Of a stretch of DNA of 26,232 bases, positions 9,387 through 19,769 are shown one piece after another. This DNA comes from Leucogyrophana mollusca. Its lineage: Eukaryota; Basidiomycota; Agaricomycetes; Boletales. The stretch is taken from contig MU266652.1 in the NCBI GenBank assembly GCA_021014945.1, positions 1 through 26,232 of the forward strand, given 5' to 3'. Positions within the stretch are counted from its first letter, which is position 1. The number at the start of each line of letters is the position of its first letter. The notes below the pieces were generated by a model. It was given only the letters and a program-made list of their open reading frames with translations. It searched no databases and was not told the origin of the DNA. The position numbers were made by a program, and so were the translations under genes.

Positions 9387-11237
9387 TCAACGCACTCTGA
9401 TCACTTGCTCCCTCGCGATCACCCGCAAGTCGGCATCAGCTTCCATGTATGCACCCTCAAAGTCCTCCGTATCCCCATCGATGCTGAACTCGAGGTGTTT
9501 GAGCATAGGGATATACCCTCCTTTCGCGGCACGGGTGCGCTGCCCGAGGAAATCCACCAAGCTGTGCAAGTCAGGTATTGATGAGAGGCGAAGCTCAGAA
9601 AGAGTAGGCACAGGGAAAGTCCAGGGCTTCTCGGTGGCCGCACCAGCGCCAGAGTTCGGAGTCGGGAGAGCGAAGTTAAGACTGGCGAGCATTGCGGGGT
9701 CCGGTTGGTGCAACACGAGCGTTTTCAGCGACGTCATTGATAGCAGCATTCGCAGTGGGACCACAACTCGCGCATCAATTCCCAGGTCTGCCAGGTCGGA
9801 GCCGCTCATCACTTCTGTAGCGGAACACTCACAATGGCTCTCGTACTCATAATACCCAGGTTCTGATGGTGGCTGGAACGTCACATGCGCGAGCTCGAGA
9901 TGTTCAATCTGGGCCAGTGGCAGCGTAAGGTGCTTGCACATAGTGTCCACCAAAAAGCTTGCGTCGAACTGCGAGTGGAAGGAATTGCCGTCAAATGCAA
10001 CTGGCATGCCAGCTCCGGCGTATGTCGGGTAATGTTCGCCCTCCATAACACGGGCGATATCCCGCAGTGTGAGGGACTTGAGGCGGGGGAGGTGCAATGC
10101 ATGCAGGAAAGAAAGGGCATCCAGTGGGTGGGTGTAACCGAGTATCAGAGAGCGCAGGTGAGAGAGCGGAAGAAGATCTTCCTGTGCACTAGGAATACGA
10201 GGGCTCCAGCTATCACTTCGTAAAGGAATCGCTCCCTGTATCTGGAGCTCTCGCAAGGAATGGGCGTTCCGCAGGAGGATCGCGCGAAGGGAACCGAAAG
10301 TCGGTCGATCACCTGAACCAAGGTACTCAATGGTAAGTGAGGTAAGATTCGAAATCGACCAATGCCCCCAGTTAGCGTGCACGCCGGTCAGTGTCATCGT
10401 CCTTAGCCGTGGGAGCCTTGTGCTTGATCCAGGGTCTGCGATCGGCTGAACTTGTGCGGGAGATGTGGCCGTTATGAAGGACCGGTGTGCATCGGCCTGC
10501 TCGACCTCCCAGTGCTCAAGGAGAGGCATAGGGTGTGCAAGGAGCCGGTAGGTCACAAGGTAGGTCGTGGCGAATATGTCGCTGATGATGACGAGAGATT
10601 TAATATACGGGAGCAGGGGCAGGATAAAATCCATGGCGATGCTCGCGGCCAGGCTCAGTGCCGGTGTCTCGAGGGCCTGCATCAGCGCAGGGCTGAGGCC
10701 AGAAACAGAGCGGAGATCGAGTGTCACAGATAGTGGGAGGTTTTGGGCACGAAGAACAAAGGCGGCCGCCCGTCGAAGGGTAGGACTTGTGTGAGGCAGT
10801 CCGCCGGGTTGCATCCCGATGGCTAGGCTCGTCCAGAGGGTTGGCGTATTGACGGCAAGGTCGCGCCATGCGCGACAAATGTGTGAAACAAGGACTGCGA
10901 AGTCCGCTCCGTTAAATGTGTCGTCCGTGGGGTCGTGCACGCCAATGTGGAAAATGTGGAGGAGGGCATCGGCAGGGAGGAACGTAATGGGTCCGGGGAT
11001 CATTGGCTGCATCTCTTGCATAACAAGTGTGTATATGGGGTTTTCCTGGCCCATGGTAACATTGGCATGCGCATAAAGCATATTCACGGGAAATAGTGTA
11101 GCCTGCCCGGGGAACCCTTGCCATGCCTGCATGGCGGGGAACACAGTGGACGCTTGATAGGGATTCATAGCAGTAGTTCCAGAAAGATTGAAGCTACCAG
11201 GAACGAGCGCAAGGTAAGGTAAGTGAACGCGTTCCAT
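9387..11237 (-). CDS. F-box protein with degenerate leucine-rich region
   Basis: A single frame of 616 aa carries an F-box at about residues 82-138: ITFLPADALLHIFHIG, then VSHICRAWRDLAVNTPTLWTSL, the classic L-P-x-x-L-x-x-I-F, V-C-x-x-W and P-x-L-W pattern. The rest, to the C-terminus, has repeated Leu-rich segments (LRSLIL, LKSLTLRDI, LKTLVLHQ, LSELRLSS, LKHLEFS) like the irregular LRRs of the many mushroom F-box proteins. Such proteins are thought to present substrates to SCF ubiquitin ligases. The first 80 residues are a Pro/Met-rich extension without a domain; a later Met (for example residue 24 or 53) could be the true start. The frame is intact and without introns. The target is unknown. 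Confidence 0.88.
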   Translation of the reverse strand: MERVHLPYLALVPGSFNLSGTTAMNPYQASTVFPAMQAWQGFPGQATLFPVNMLYAHANVTMGQENPIYTLVMQEMQPMIPGPITFLPADALLHIFHIGVHDPTDDTFNGADFAVLVSHICRAWRDLAVNTPTLWTSLAIGMQPGGLPHTSPTLRRAAAFVLRAQNLPLSVTLDLRSVSGLSPALMQALETPALSLAASIAMDFILPLLPYIKSLVIISDIFATTYLVTYRLLAHPMPLLEHWEVEQADAHRSFITATSPAQVQPIADPGSSTRLPRLRTMTLTGVHANWGHWSISNLTSLTIEYLGSGDRPTFGSLRAILLRNAHSLRELQIQGAIPLRSDSWSPRIPSAQEDLLPLSHLRSLILGYTHPLDALSFLHALHLPRLKSLTLRDIARVMEGEHYPTYAGAGMPVAFDGNSFHSQFDASFLVDTMCKHLTLPLAQIEHLELAHVTFQPPSEPGYYEYESHCECSATEVMSGSDLADLGIDARVVVPLRMLLSMTSLKTLVLHQPDPAMLASLNFALPTPNSGAGAATEKPWTFPVPTLSELRLSSIPDLHSLVDFLGQRTRAAKGGYIPMLKHLEFSIDGDTEDFEGAYMEADADLRVIAREQVIRVR

Positions 11238-12051
11238 GACTAAACGACAGTCGACTCACTATAACAGCTTCCGATTAGAACGAGAGTGTCTTGTCAGAGG
11301 AATGAGCACGATGCGGGTTGGAGGACGAGACTTGCGTGGTCATCTAAATAGCCGTTTCTAGTGGAAAGCCCACCTCCACCCATCCTTGGTGGCCGCACCC
11401 GCACAGCGTTGCGCCTTTGTTGGTCACTGCGAACAATGTCCCTCTCATCCACCGGTCCACAGTGGGATGTGAGTGTGACCATTGCACTTCTAAGGAATCA
11501 TTGTCAGTGAGGACATGTACGACTTTCTATTTTTGTTTAACCCGTGACGCGCTTGGTAGATCTATGGTCAGCCTGGGTCAGTCCTAAATGAGCATCCTAA
11601 TTTGCTCCATCTCCTGCCGGCTCCCACTGCAAGACTCGCCTGACACTCCGAGCTTCCGACATGTTGGCACTCAGGTTCTGAGAGGCTATGAGCCACGGTG
11701 GCACCAGTAGCTGATGCGGCTTTCGCTCCTCGAGCTGTAAGCCTGTCCCCCAGAGGCTAAGGGGAGATTCTTAGCAAGAGGAGGCAAGAAAATCGGGTTT
11801 CTATTGAATTTTACCGAGCTTGCGCTGCAGAATCCCGTGATAACTGATGGGAACCCGAACACCCACAGCGCGATCCCGGGATCTTCATGGATAGGCGCTT
11901 GACTGTGCGTCTTCTTAGCCCCTGACCATCCTGTTCATATTTCGGCAAAGCTCGAGATGGTCGTGTCACAGACCTTCACCATCATCATGGTCGCTGTTGA
12001 AGCTAGCTGGCCGGTCACGTGGAAATGATGAAAGTGTACGCGTGACTCTGA
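11238..12051. other. Spacer upstream of the F-box gene
   Basis: About 0.8 kb with no frame that looks coding and no repeat I could match elsewhere in the window. It probably carries the F-box promoter in its first few hundred bases; no clear TATA box is seen there. Confidence 0.35.
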
Positions 12052-12831
12052 TCACATTTCATTTTTCTCTGGGCGCGTGGCACAGGAAATAGTCGGCGGC
12101 TCTTCCGCCTCGAGCATCAACGCCTGGCGCTGCAGCGCCGAAGAACCCGTGAACTCCGGCTTTCCCAGGTGGATAGAGTCGGGAGTGCTGCGTTGCAGCT
12201 CCTTGCGCATAGATTCAGGGAGGTGGACAACCCTGAGGGCTTCAGCGACACCTTTCGCGACGAACATATCGTTGTGCACGGTCTTGACCCACAAACCTGA
12301 CTTCGCTGCCCTCAGAAGAGAACCTGCCCCGCAAACGACCGAGCAACAGAAAGTGAGAAGTCGTCTTGCGTGACAGGTCCCTTACAGATGAACTCATTCC
12401 TGTTATGTGTGAGGATCTCATACAGTATCCCATCCCTGTTCGAAAGCGGCTTCTGGACATCAGATGGCGTGCTCCCACCACTAGCTCGGATTGGTGCATG
12501 ACACACCTTCTTCCACTGGCTTCCCAGCCCACTCTTAGTATAGCTGGAGGCACCCGACAAGTGCACCACCCCGCTCTCCCAGTGTTCCCGAAACCGTGAT
12601 CTCGGGATAGTGGGCGCATCCATCTTTCCGAAATCTCGCACGCTCATACGCATCCTCAATGCCATCTAACAAATGCTTGCTCTATTCCTGTTCGTCGGGG
12701 AGGATCCACGAAGTATCAAACCCAATGCGTTCCAGCGTACTCTCGAGCGCTTCGTGGGCACCCTCCTGCCTCTCGATGATATGGAACGGGAGCCATCGCG
12801 GAAGCACCCCCAGCTGTTTCACGTTTGTCCG
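12052..12831 (-). pseudogene. Degenerate coding remnant, family not recognised
   Basis: On the minus strand, protein-like sequence continues across several frames. From 12831 one frame reads RTNVKQLGVLPRWLPFHIIE and goes on through ALESTLERIGFDTSWILPDE to a TAG at 12684-12682. The same frame is then open for 48 more codons (HLLDGIEDAYERARFRKDG) to 12538. Overlapping frames carry RDGILYEILTHNRNEFICKG (frame open at 12665-12312) and FVAKGVAEALRVVHLPESMR (12294-12052). A preceding CAG at about 12832 could be a splice acceptor. The gaps between frames are too short (about 30 bases) for normal introns. This looks like a gene broken by at least one in-frame stop and frameshifts. Alternatively, only one of these frames is a real small exon. 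I do not recognise the family. Confidence 0.35.
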
Positions 12832-12916
12832 CTGACCCCGACCGCATGAACGCGAAGCCAGTGCCAGATTTAACTAGGGAGGAGTTGATGTGTTTGTCCC
12901 AATTTCTGTTCCACTG

Positions 12917-12973
12917 GATGCGGTCCTGTTCGACAGATGCGGTCCTGTTCGACAGATGCGGTCCTGTTCGACA
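12917..12973 (+). repeat. Three perfect tandem copies of a 19-base unit
   Basis: The unit GATGCGGTCCTGTTCGACA occurs at 12917-12935, 12936-12954 and 12955-12973, followed by a partial GATG. All three copies are identical, so the expansion is recent or maintained. It lies in non-coding DNA just upstream of the broken coding remnant. Confidence 0.9.
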
Positions 12974-13776
12974 GATGTGACCTTGAATTTTGTCACCCAG
13001 AATCCCCGGATGGTGGGCCGCATGGGATAGGCGCCTCACCCATTAGAACGGCAGAATGTGCTCGCATCCCCAGAAACGCGAGGTAGTAAAAGTACATTTC
13101 TGTACTCGTGCGCTGGGATTGGCGCACTGATAATAAACCTACAAGATGTCGAAGGCCTTTGTAACCACGATTTCAGGTTCAAGGCTTACCAGCTTTACGT
13201 CCAAAGCGTTGTTTATGTAGAGGCCATCCCCTCTTGAAGCTTGAGGCTTGAGGCTAGGTTACTGGAGGCGACAGTCACGGTCTCAACTTGTGGACAAACA
13301 AATACATAAAACCCACGATGTTGGTTTGTTCTGATGTTGCGTTGCGGCCGTCTACTCCGACTCGGAAGATGGCATAACTTCACTTTGCAAAAACTCTTTT
13401 TCACGTTTTCTGGAACACGGCGAAGAAAACTGATAAACTCCATCCAGCGAGCGGAATTACTCGACTTTATGAACGTATGACGGTCGAGATGTTTACCGGT
13501 TCTCCCCTGGCTGCAATATTGGTCTATCGGTTGCAGAGCGGTCAATTCTAACGAGACCGTGACTTCATCAGTCAAACACAGGCCCTGATGTGTGACTTCA
13601 GCAATAAAAGGGCCTCCGACTCGGGATACTGACATATGGATCTCCTTCGGGAAACCCGCTCATCGGCTTGAGGCTCTCAGCTGATGTGATGTGGGAGATT
13701 TACAGGCTGAGATGGGCTGGGAGCTTATAAGAACTCCTCACCCATTCTTATACTCTCGTCTCCCACCCCGCTTCTC
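12974..13776. other. Spacer upstream of the P450 gene
   Basis: The spacer holds a 140-codon minus-strand frame (13213-13635) with no known motif and unconvincing composition, so no gene is called. A short GCTTGAG repeat is visible at about 13238-13253. The P450 core promoter is at its right end. Confidence 0.35.
13726..13731 (+). promoter_or_regulatory. TATA box of the cytochrome P450 gene
   Basis: TATAAG lies 46 bases before the ATG at 13777, with a C/T-rich leader between. The spacing implies a very short 5' untranslated region. Confidence 0.45.
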
Positions 13777-16107
13777 ATGCTTGATTTCGATATACCTCCA
13801 CAGGCATCTCTCGCAGCGATCGGTGTAATCGCGGCGCTCATCTACGTCAAAGTTGTCTGCGTGCCCCGTAGACACCGCCTTCCACTCCCTCCCGGCCCGC
13901 CTGGGCACTGGCTCTTTGGAAATGCGCTCCCAAAGTCCTAGTGAGTGTACCCATATAAGCGGTGTGCTGAATCTACAGGTGCTAACAATCGGACTTCGTG
14001 AATCCGCACATAGCGCTCCAGTCCAATTTGCGAAATGGACAAAAACGTATGGGCCTGTGTTCTCTCTCAAACAAGGACCGAGGGTATGGATCATCATTGG
14101 GCGGTATCAAGTACGTTTGAGCCTCGCGTAGGTGCAGTGTCTAATGGACATGAATTAGGCGGTTATGGACATCATGGAGAAGGAAGGCGCATCTCTCGTC
14201 GATCGACCACGTTCGATATCTGCCGCTGAAACACTCTCAGGGGGTATGCGAGTTGTAGTCGAAGGGGCTGGCGACAGACTCCGAAGACTTCGCCGGTCAG
14301 TTTCCCTTCTACCCACTCGCCCTCTCCTTTAGACCCTATCTCCCGCTAAACTAGTGTGACTTGTTAGCGTCCTACACGCACGCCTGCAACCAAAAGTCGC
14401 AGAGACGTACGAAGGGATACAGACGACGAATGCGAGGAATATGTTACTCGATATCCTCAACGATCCCAAGAACCACCAGATGCACGCAAACCGGTACATT
14501 CCAAACACTCGCCACACCTCTCTTCTTTGTTCTGATTCCCTGACACTTCCCACCCGTCAGTTACGCAGCCTCTGTCGTACTCTCCATAACCTACGCCCAC
14601 CCTCCAACGCCCCTAACGTCCCCGCTCGTCCGCGCAGTCAACACCTGCCTCTCCCGCTTCGGCGCGACAGTCCGCCCAGGAGCCTATCTCGTTGACACCT
14701 ATCCTGTCCTTAGGTATGTGCCGGGGTATCTGAATCAACTCAGAGAGTGGCACAAGGAGGAGATGGCACTTTTTGAAGGTGTGTTGGGGGGTGTTAGGAG
14801 TCAAATGGTGAGTTTAATAAATTGATGCTTTGAGTTATTTGCGAGTGCAAATCTGAATGACCTACAGACGAACGGAACGGCTCAGCCATCTTTTGCGAAG
14901 TTTCTGATCGAGCATCAGCGAGAGTATGGGCTCTCGGACGGTGAACTTGCGTACGTCGCTGGGGCGATGTTTGGCGCTGGCTCTGATACGGTGGGTTTAC
15001 CTAGGAGCTGCTATTTGTAGGGAGCTAACAGATAGGGTCTGTGGGCCGATTTAGACGGCATCGGCCATAACGATCATGATGATGGCCGCTGCTAAACACC
15101 CTGAGGCACAGGCGCGTATCCAAGACGAGCTGGATGCGGTCGTGGGGAGAGAAAGATGTGCGTCCGTTCTTCTGCATCCACACTCATGATTCCTATTACT
15201 CCGTAGGGTCCGTCTTTGATCGAACTAACGATTTACAACCGCAATTTACAGTGCCGACATTCGAAGATCAACCTATGCTCCCACAGGTAACGGCCTTCAT
15301 GCTTGAGTCCCTTCGCTGGAGACCTGTGAGTATCGGAGGTGCGTATTTCCACGCCCAGCTCAGTTCTGTGTTGATTATTTGCTGCTCTTCCCTTCCGGTG
15401 CTTGACTAGGCTTTGCACACCGCGCGATGAAAGATATTATCTGGAACGGCTACTGCATACCTGCTGGAGCATCCGTTATCGGAAATCACTGGTGAGCTCT
15501 CTCCTATAACGCCCCACCCTTCCCCTTCCCCGGACCCCAGCTACCATACGATACCATGCCTGTCCAAGCAAAGGCCCAAACTAGACATGTCTCACAAATT
15601 GTTCGCGTAGCTGACCGAGTCTACTGCACAGGGCAATCGCCAACGACCCAGACGTCTATCCCAATCCCGAGAGATTTTATCCACAGCGGTGGATAGACGA
15701 CAAAGGAAGGGTGAGAGATGACCTCCGGTTCTGCACGTATGGCTTCGGTCGGAGGTACGACGTTCCTATCTATCTGTTTACTCAATGTCCTCATAATGCG
15801 GTGGGGTGGCTGTTAGAGTCTGTCCGGGGCAGCACGTGGCAAATCGGTAAGCAGTCTTTCCCCCCGTCGTTCTTCCTTAACATCTTGTTGTAGTTCGATA
15901 TACATAAACACGGCACTTATCCTCTGGGCCTTCCGCCTCCTTGAGAACCCAGCTGCGCCCATTGACGCGTCCCTCCACGCGTTCTCGGATACTGCGAACA
16001 TGCACGCGAAGCCATTTGAAGTGCGCTTTGAGGAGAGACTAGGGGTGGGTGTCTTGAAGGCGCTGCTTTCTGGTGGTGATGATGAGGGCGACCCCACTTA
16101 TGATTAA
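13777..16107 (+). CDS. Cytochrome P450 monooxygenase (microsomal, class II)
   Basis: Twelve exons: 13777-13940, 14014-14110, 14159-14295, 14368-14493, 14561-14807, 14868-14990, 15055-15157, 15252-15338, 15410-15491, 15632-15754, 15817-15846 and 15894-16107. They join to 510 aa, with GT-AG introns of 47-140 bp in consistent phase. An N-terminal membrane anchor (about 10-28) precedes the hinge LPLPPGPPGHW (35-45). The I-helix has AGSDTT (294-299), the ExxR pair is E351-R354, PERF is at 401-404, and the haem-binding loop YGFGRRVCPG spans 425-434 with Cys432 as haem ligand. That loop is split by the intron at 15755-15816. The usual Phe at Cys minus 7 is Tyr425. It would hydroxylate a small lipophilic compound using NADPH-P450 reductase at the ER. 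Family number and substrate cannot be given. No biosynthetic partner genes are adjacent. Confidence 0.93.
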
Positions 16108-16469
16108 AATTGTAGTGACCAGAACAGATGGAGACCTATTTGATGGTTTGCCGACGTGGACCCTTGTATTCATGATTACACTGTAGCCTTACAGAGTTTT
16201 TTTCAACTGCTGACTGCCTCACCTGGGTGGAGTGTTTGGTGACCCAATACCCCAAAGTAGGCCTTAAAAAGAGAGACGCGCATGCATCCAAGGTGATTTG
16301 AATCGAAATGTTTTGATATTTCGGGATACAGCTAGTATCTATTTGTAGGGTGCCTTTTGAGTGTTTTGTGGTGGGGGGTACTTAGTTCTAAGTGTTAATA
16401 CACGATTCTAACATATTTTACAATCGTATCGACGCCAGCCGCGCTTTCACGAAATCGGCCAATCGAAAT
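16108..16469. other. Convergent spacer between P450 and the first LysM gene
   Basis: These 362 bases contain the 3' flanks of two convergent genes, with several T-rich runs. No gene, repeat or RNA was recognised. Confidence 0.4.
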
Positions 16470-17138
16470 CTACTCGGTGGACGTCAAATTGACATAGATC
16501 TGGCTAGCCGTACAGAAGACCTGAGCAGATGCAAGACATAAGTGTCTGATTCACAAGACACGGCCCAACGCTTACCTCGTCGGGATATATGTTAGTGCAG
16601 ATAGGGTTGACATTCGGGTTATTGGTGAGGAATGTGCTAACGGGGATACCGGCAGCGGCAGCAATGGAGCTGCATGTATCGCCAGACTGCATGACATATG
16701 TGACATTGCAGTCTTGCCCCGTGATTCCAAGGCAAATTAACTGCGAACGAAAATCGCATGAATACGCCGGACGGTAGTATGTGAGGTATATTATGGATCA
16801 CCTCTCCTTCGTACAAGTTAGCGCATTCTGGGTCGATGATGCCAGTGTTGACGGCAGCAAGCTGGTAACTACGAGGATCAAAGTCGTTAATGCGACAGCA
16901 TGTCCGGAGTTGAGGAACTCATAATCACGTCGACACGTTCTGAGTCGCGGAAATGATGTCACAGGTGTCCCCAAGCTTCACAGTATAGCTACGATCACAG
17001 TTGGCGGGAAGTGCTGCGCTTTGAGCGATTACTGCGAGGCATGAATTAGCTGCCTCAGCCACAAGGGCGTGGAGGAATGTGAAACGAACCTGTGATTGCA
17101 CCAGCCAAAGCTGCTGCAGCGGAAGTGATTTGGAACAT
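16470..17138 (-). CDS. Secreted protein with two LysM modules (copy A)
   Basis: Five exons in transcript order: 17138-17090, 17031-16929, 16868-16802, 16740-16576 and 16520-16470, giving 144 aa. The introns (58, 60, 61 and 55 bp) are GT-AG. Residues 1 to about 23 form a signal peptide ending before LPANCDR. LysM 1 is about 31-76 (SYTVKLGDTCDIIS ... LYEGELIC) and LysM 2 about 87-131 (TYVMQSGDTCSSIA ... IYPDEVFC). Eight cysteines (28, 40, 66, 76, 84, 96, 121, 131) allow four disulphides. LysM modules bind chitin-type N-acetylglucosamine polymers; small secreted fungal LysM proteins may shield hyphae or sequester chitin fragments, but that is inference here. The protein is nearly all LysM, with a short tail TASQIYVNLTSTE containing an N-glycosylation site. 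It is a close paralogue of the gene at 18989-19638. Confidence 0.9.
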
Positions 17139-17223
17139 TGTTAGTTGAAGAGATAGTCAAGTTGAGGAGCTCGTGGGGAAGGGTTATATCCTGTGGAATG
17201 AGGCCAGTGCAACGAAAAGCTAG

Positions 17224-17231
17224 CTTATATA
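17224..17231 (-). promoter_or_regulatory. TATA box of LysM copy A
   Basis: The minus strand reads TATATAAG, 86 bases upstream of the ATG at 17138. The same octamer stands 89 bases before the ATG of copy B, so the promoter was duplicated along with the gene. Confidence 0.6.
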
Positions 17232-17247
17232 CCCCACCGCGAACTGG

Positions 17248-17264
17248 GGCAGTGTTGAGTGTCT
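17248..17264 (-). promoter_or_regulatory. Conserved block upstream of the TATA box, LysM copy A
   Basis: On the plus strand it reads GGCAGTGTTGAGTGTCT. Copy B has the same 17-mer with three changes at 19753-19769. In both genes the block lies 17-19 bases upstream of TATATAAG. It may be a regulatory site or simply residual homology from the duplication. Confidence 0.35.
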
Positions 17265-18988
17265 CGCAAAACCCTCGGAGTGGCGGACTTGCTTGACAGT
17301 ACAGACGCTGTGAATGCTTGGAAGAGCGTGCACCCACGTACATAACGGAAAATGGATAGCATGGTATCGACGTGTATGCGCATCACCTCTCCGTCCGCCC
17401 CATATGCTTCCTCGTGCCTGGACGAGAACAATGCCAGCCAGGGCAGAGGGATCGAGAGCGGCTGTTACACCTGTTCCCGAGTTGAACGTTAATAGGCGGC
17501 GATGCCCCATCATTCTACTCATCAGATCAGCGTGGTACTTTGTTCTGATGATGACTGTGATAACCGACCCGACACGGCCGCCGACCCCAGCAGTCAAGGG
17601 TGGCGGAAGACTTGTTGTCTCTTGAGGGCATGAAGCACGGCGTCAGGAACAGAAATGCCAATAATCGACTGACCAAGCGAGTTGAGGCAGATCTGAGCTC
17701 CTCATGCGCGAGAGTTCGAGTTTATATCTGTATTTTGGCCTTTTGAGAACTCCTGAAGGGCATGGTGGCTGGCGCTTAAGCAGGACGCGGAACCTAGTTT
17801 GCATTGATGGAACTCCCACGTGCGTCGGGAAGAACAGATGGAGGAAGCGTGACTCGCGCAGACAGGCACGACAGTCGGTGACCTATGTTCAAGCCGTGAT
17901 GTTGATGGCCGTAAAAAGGTGTATAATCGCCGACCTGAGAGAACGCTATATGCCGCACAGAATTAACAAGTCATTCAGTACTGTTAAACCAGAGCGTGCC
18001 ATCAGCAAGTGTGAGTCAAGGGAATCGCCGCATAAAGGGCTTGTTGGCAGTTGTGCTATGGTTTGAAGAGGGTGTACGAGTCGGCGGGATGACGTGCGTC
18101 GAATGTGAATTGAACCTCGAGGGCGGGGGGAAACCGTACCCGGCACCAGCTGGCTTGAATCAGGCTCTAGCGATGGGGGCGCCTGTTAATTACCCGGTAC
18201 TACTACCAGCAGTACTATCATCCAGGCCTCATGATCTTGTTTTGGACTGCTTCACCTTGGCCCCGGTTGTCCCGACAGTCTTTAACGCGGTGGTGCCCCC
18301 TGGTTACTTCAGAGCTGTCCCGTGGAATGGGGGGCCGCCAAGTTCTAAAGTATCCCCGGGGTGAAGGCCAGGCTAGTCCTATCGTCTGAACACACTCCAG
18401 GAAGCCAACCACCGTGGAGGTTTCTACTAGTAAAAGCAGTATGAAAATCAACATCCATTCGCCCGCCAGGCTTTCAGGCTTCAGGCTTCAAGTTCAAGTT
18501 GCTGCATCATAGTCATCTGTGAACGTGGTACAAAGAGCCTTCGCGTCAATAAGGTGTCCTCTGCAAGTCCCCCGAGACGTCCTTACATGAAGAAATATCT
18601 TCGCATTCAACCCAAGACGATTCAATTATGCCGTCACCATCCAGTTATCCTGCCAATGATGGCACTCGGATTGAAGAGTGTCGGTGACAATAAAGGTAGA
18701 AAGCAAGGACGTCACTGAGGTAATAGAATCAGTGTTCCTCTTCTGCATTCGATATATGGGAGACCAGCTCTGAGCGTTAATTCGGTACCATGCGGGTCGC
18801 AAGTCGCCCCTGGCCCTAAGTGTTCAATGTGCAAATTTTCCACGGCGTGACGGACCGCCACCATAACCTCCTGAATATAATTTGCGTCTACATCTTGGAA
18901 CACGGCGCTGCATGAAAAACAAAGTACAGGTTGTTTAATTTTAATCTAACACATTCTACATAGACTGCGAGAGGTCAAACAGTCAGTT
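17265..18988. other. 1.7-kb spacer between the two LysM genes
   Basis: No complete gene is recognised. Frames of 100-125 codons at 17220-17625 (both strands) and 17704-18364 (plus) lack motifs. A minus-strand segment at 18712-18903, preceded by a possible splice acceptor (CATGCAG), reads VFQDVDANYIQEVMVAVRHA and may be an exon remnant of an unknown gene. A short GGCTTCA repeat sits at about 18470-18490. Confidence 0.35.
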
Positions 18989-19638
18989 CTATTCCGTGGA
19001 CGTCAAGTTAACATAGATCTGGCTAGCCGTGCAGAAGACCTGAGCAGATTAAAGACGTTAGTACTTAATTCACAAGTTACGGCCTAATACTCACCTCATC
19101 GGGATAGATGTCAGTGCAGATTGCATTTACGTTCGGGTTGTTGGTGAGGAATGTGCTGAGTGGGATTCCGGCGGCGGCGGCGATGGAGTCGCATGTATCG
19201 TTGGTCTGCATGACATAGGTGACATTGCAGTCCTGTCCCGTGATGCCAAGGCAGATCAACTACGGGGGAAATGTGTGTGAACACAAGACGATGAGATTGA
19301 AAGAGAAGGACACATTACCTCTCCCACGTACAAGTTATCGCATGAGGTGTCGATGACGCCAGTGTTGACGGCGGACAGCTGGTAGCTGGGGGCGCGTTTC
19401 AGTACAATAGCACCTTAAGATGGAAAGGGGCTACTCACGTAGACACGTTCTGCTTTGCGGATATTGCGTCACAAGTATCTCCAGCTTGGACGGTGTAGTT
19501 GCGATCACAGTTTGCGGGAAGCGACGCGGCCACACCTGAAATGCATTCGATGAACACGAGTGCACAGTAGAGAGGGACATGAAACGAACCAAGTGCGCCA
19601 ACCAGAGCCACAACAGACGCGATTTGGAGGGAGAACAT
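18989..19638 (-). CDS. Secreted protein with two LysM modules (copy B)
   Basis: Five exons in transcript order: 19638-19590, 19535-19439, 19385-19319, 19259-19095 and 19039-18989, giving 142 aa. The introns are 54, 53, 59 and 55 bp. Residues 1 to about 21 form a signal peptide. LysM 1 is about 29-74 (NYTVQAGDTCDAIS ... LYVGELIC) and LysM 2 about 85-129 (TYVMQTNDTCDSIA ... IYPDEVFC). The eight cysteines match copy A in position. From LPANCDR to the end I count 17 differences in 121 aligned residues, and the last 16 residues are identical. Intron positions and phases are the same. In LysM 2 the usual GDTC is NDTC, creating an Asn-Asp-Thr glycosylation sequon that copy A lacks. The role is as for copy A; the two genes are in the same orientation, about 1.9 kb apart. 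Confidence 0.9.
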
Positions 19639-19726
19639 TGTTGGTGGGTTGGGAGGAGATTTTAAGGGGGACTTAACGAGATGTTCGAGGATGTCCTGGG
19701 GAACGAGCACCTCAACGAACGGAGGG

Positions 19727-19734
19727 CTTATATA
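19727..19734 (-). promoter_or_regulatory. TATA box of LysM copy B
   Basis: TATATAAG on the minus strand, 89 bases before the ATG at 19638, identical to the box of copy A. Confidence 0.6.
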
Positions 19735-19752
19735 CCTTTTGCTTTCGACTGA

Positions 19753-19769
19753 GGCAATGTCGAGCGTCT
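19753..19769 (-). promoter_or_regulatory. Conserved block upstream of the TATA box, LysM copy B
   Basis: Plus strand GGCAATGTCGAGCGTCT, matching 14 of 17 bases of the block at 17248-17264 in copy A, at nearly the same distance from the TATA box. Confidence 0.35.

Noticed and set aside
13213..13635. 140-codon minus-strand frame upstream of the P450
   Set aside because: No domain, signal peptide or splice-linked extension; length is within chance expectation for this much non-coding DNA.
13777..19638. P450 plus LysM genes as a secondary-metabolite cluster
   Set aside because: No synthase, terpene cyclase, transporter or pathway regulator lies nearby; neighbours are functionally unrelated.
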